NCBI GenBank assembly: GCA_030998015.1
Contig: JARWMV010000235.1
Location: 806,001-870,000 of the forward strand
DNA length: 64,000 nucleotides
Source of the DNA: Ceratorhiza oryzae-sativae
Lineage: Eukaryota; Basidiomycota; Agaricomycetes; Cantharellales; Ceratobasidiaceae
Direction: 5' to 3'
In this document: one piece after another, positions 63,595 to 64,000 of the stretch
How positions within the stretch are numbered: position 1 is the first letter of the stretch
How the letters are laid out: each line of letters starts with the position of its first letter
Position numbers and translations under genes: made by a program
The notes under the pieces: generated by a model
What the model saw: the letters and a program-made list of their open reading frames with translations, nothing else
Told to the model about the DNA's origin: nothing
The model's database searches: none

Positions 63595-64000
63595 ATGGCT
63601 CAGCGCGACGAGCAGGACACACGCCGCAGCTCACACGACGCCGACGCCGTCCCCAACCCCAACGCTGACGTGCTCCTACGTCCCCAAAACGCCGCCCGAC
63701 ACCGGCTGCCCTCACTTGGGCTTTCTCAGTCCAGGAGCGATCTTTTCGCGACAGACAACGACCCACCTCCGACTCCTCCGTATCGCCTCGACGCGTCCAA
63801 GTCTCAGGAAGTGATCGAGCGAGCCCATCCGCCAGACTATGAGGGTGCGCACAAGGACGAGCACAAGCCTGCCGCGGCACATGTGCACTATCCGGAGGAC
63901 GACGGCGAAGAACTCCCCCGGCCGCCTCGCCCGGCCGCATCCCGGACGTTTTCGGCCATGAGCGGGGTGTCAGCAGGCAGCGACCTCGAAGACGACCACG
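63595..64000 (+). CDS. Hypothetical protein, N-terminal part (runs off window)
   Basis: ATG at 63595 in good context (cgccATGG), open to the end of the window. The visible 135 residues are Asp/Glu/Pro/Arg-rich and disordered (MAQRDEQDTRRSSHDADAV..., PPPTPPYRLDASKSQEV, YPEDDGEELPRPPRP) and end SGVSAGSDLEDDH. This is a cytosolic-type N-terminus; the functional domain must lie beyond the window. Divergent from the triple zinc-cluster gene, whose start is 212 bp away. Confidence 0.6.
   Translation, partial: MAQRDEQDTRRSSHDADAVPNPNADVLLRPQNAARHRLPSLGLSQSRSDLFATDNDPPPTPPYRLDASKSQEVIERAHPPDYEGAHKDEHKPAAAHVHYPEDDGEELPRPPRPAASRTFSAMSGVSAGSDLEDDH

Overview
This is a window of a basidiomycete (Agaricomycetes) nuclear genome. 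The genes are dense, lie on both strands and are broken by many introns of about 47-60 nt. The nearest-looking relatives of several proteins (fungal Zn2Cys6 regulators, BTB proteins, F-box proteins, a CHAT-domain protein) are families expanded in soil Agaricomycetes. A Rhizoctonia/Ceratobasidium-type genome is my guess from composition and gene content; it is not proven.

Layout. 1-8.4 kb: end of a low-complexity acidic protein gene, a DUF1917 (BLES03/C11orf68-like, eIF4E-like fold) gene, a gene-poor 1.6 kb stretch and a small unknown protein. 8.7-13.7 kb: two tandem paralogous Zn2Cys6 transcription factors, the second with broken frames. 14.2-23.4 kb: housekeeping block with the polarisome scaffold SPA2, the peroxisomal AAA+ ATPase PEX1 and the fatty-acid-elongation ketoreductase IFA38. 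PEX1 and IFA38 are divergent, and a 5'-truncated non-LTR retrotransposon sits between them with a perfect 13-bp target-site duplication. 24-28.5 kb: a MARVEL-like four-helix membrane protein and two tandem BTB-domain genes. 28.5-31 kb: gene-poor, ending in tRNA-Asp. 31.5-40 kb: an unknown Ser/Pro-rich protein, FCF1/UTP24, a CSC1/OSCA-type channel and a GPATCH11 homologue, then an intron-containing tRNA-Gly. 40.7-45.1 kb: a DHA2-type MFS transporter relic followed by its intact paralogue. 45.5-52.8 kb: an F-box protein, a Kin4-like protein kinase with a very long Ser/Pro tail, and a small probable mitochondrial membrane protein. 53.1-59.2 kb: a CHAT-domain protein, a 2.7-kb near-perfect palindrome, and an ICMT-like methyltransferase. 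60.7-64 kb: a regulator with three Zn2Cys6 clusters, then the start of an unidentified gene.

How they fit together. Most of the core genes are unrelated single-copy housekeeping genes. PEX1 and IFA38 (peroxisome biogenesis and very-long-chain fatty acid synthesis) share one CACGTG-bearing divergent promoter that the retrotransposon has split. FCF1 (ribosome biogenesis) lies next to CSC1 and GPATCH11 on the same strand without evidence of functional coupling.

The observations I rate highest are the palindrome at 55251-57985, the triple zinc-cluster protein whose three clusters are each cut by an intron at the same place and whose unspliced transcript is also open, the retrotransposon that duplicated an E-box, and five GC-AG introns in this one window, three of them in a single gene. 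Several long reading frames break by one base at places without splice signals. Nearly all of these breaks look like single-base losses, so uncorrected assembly indels are a real alternative to pseudogenes.
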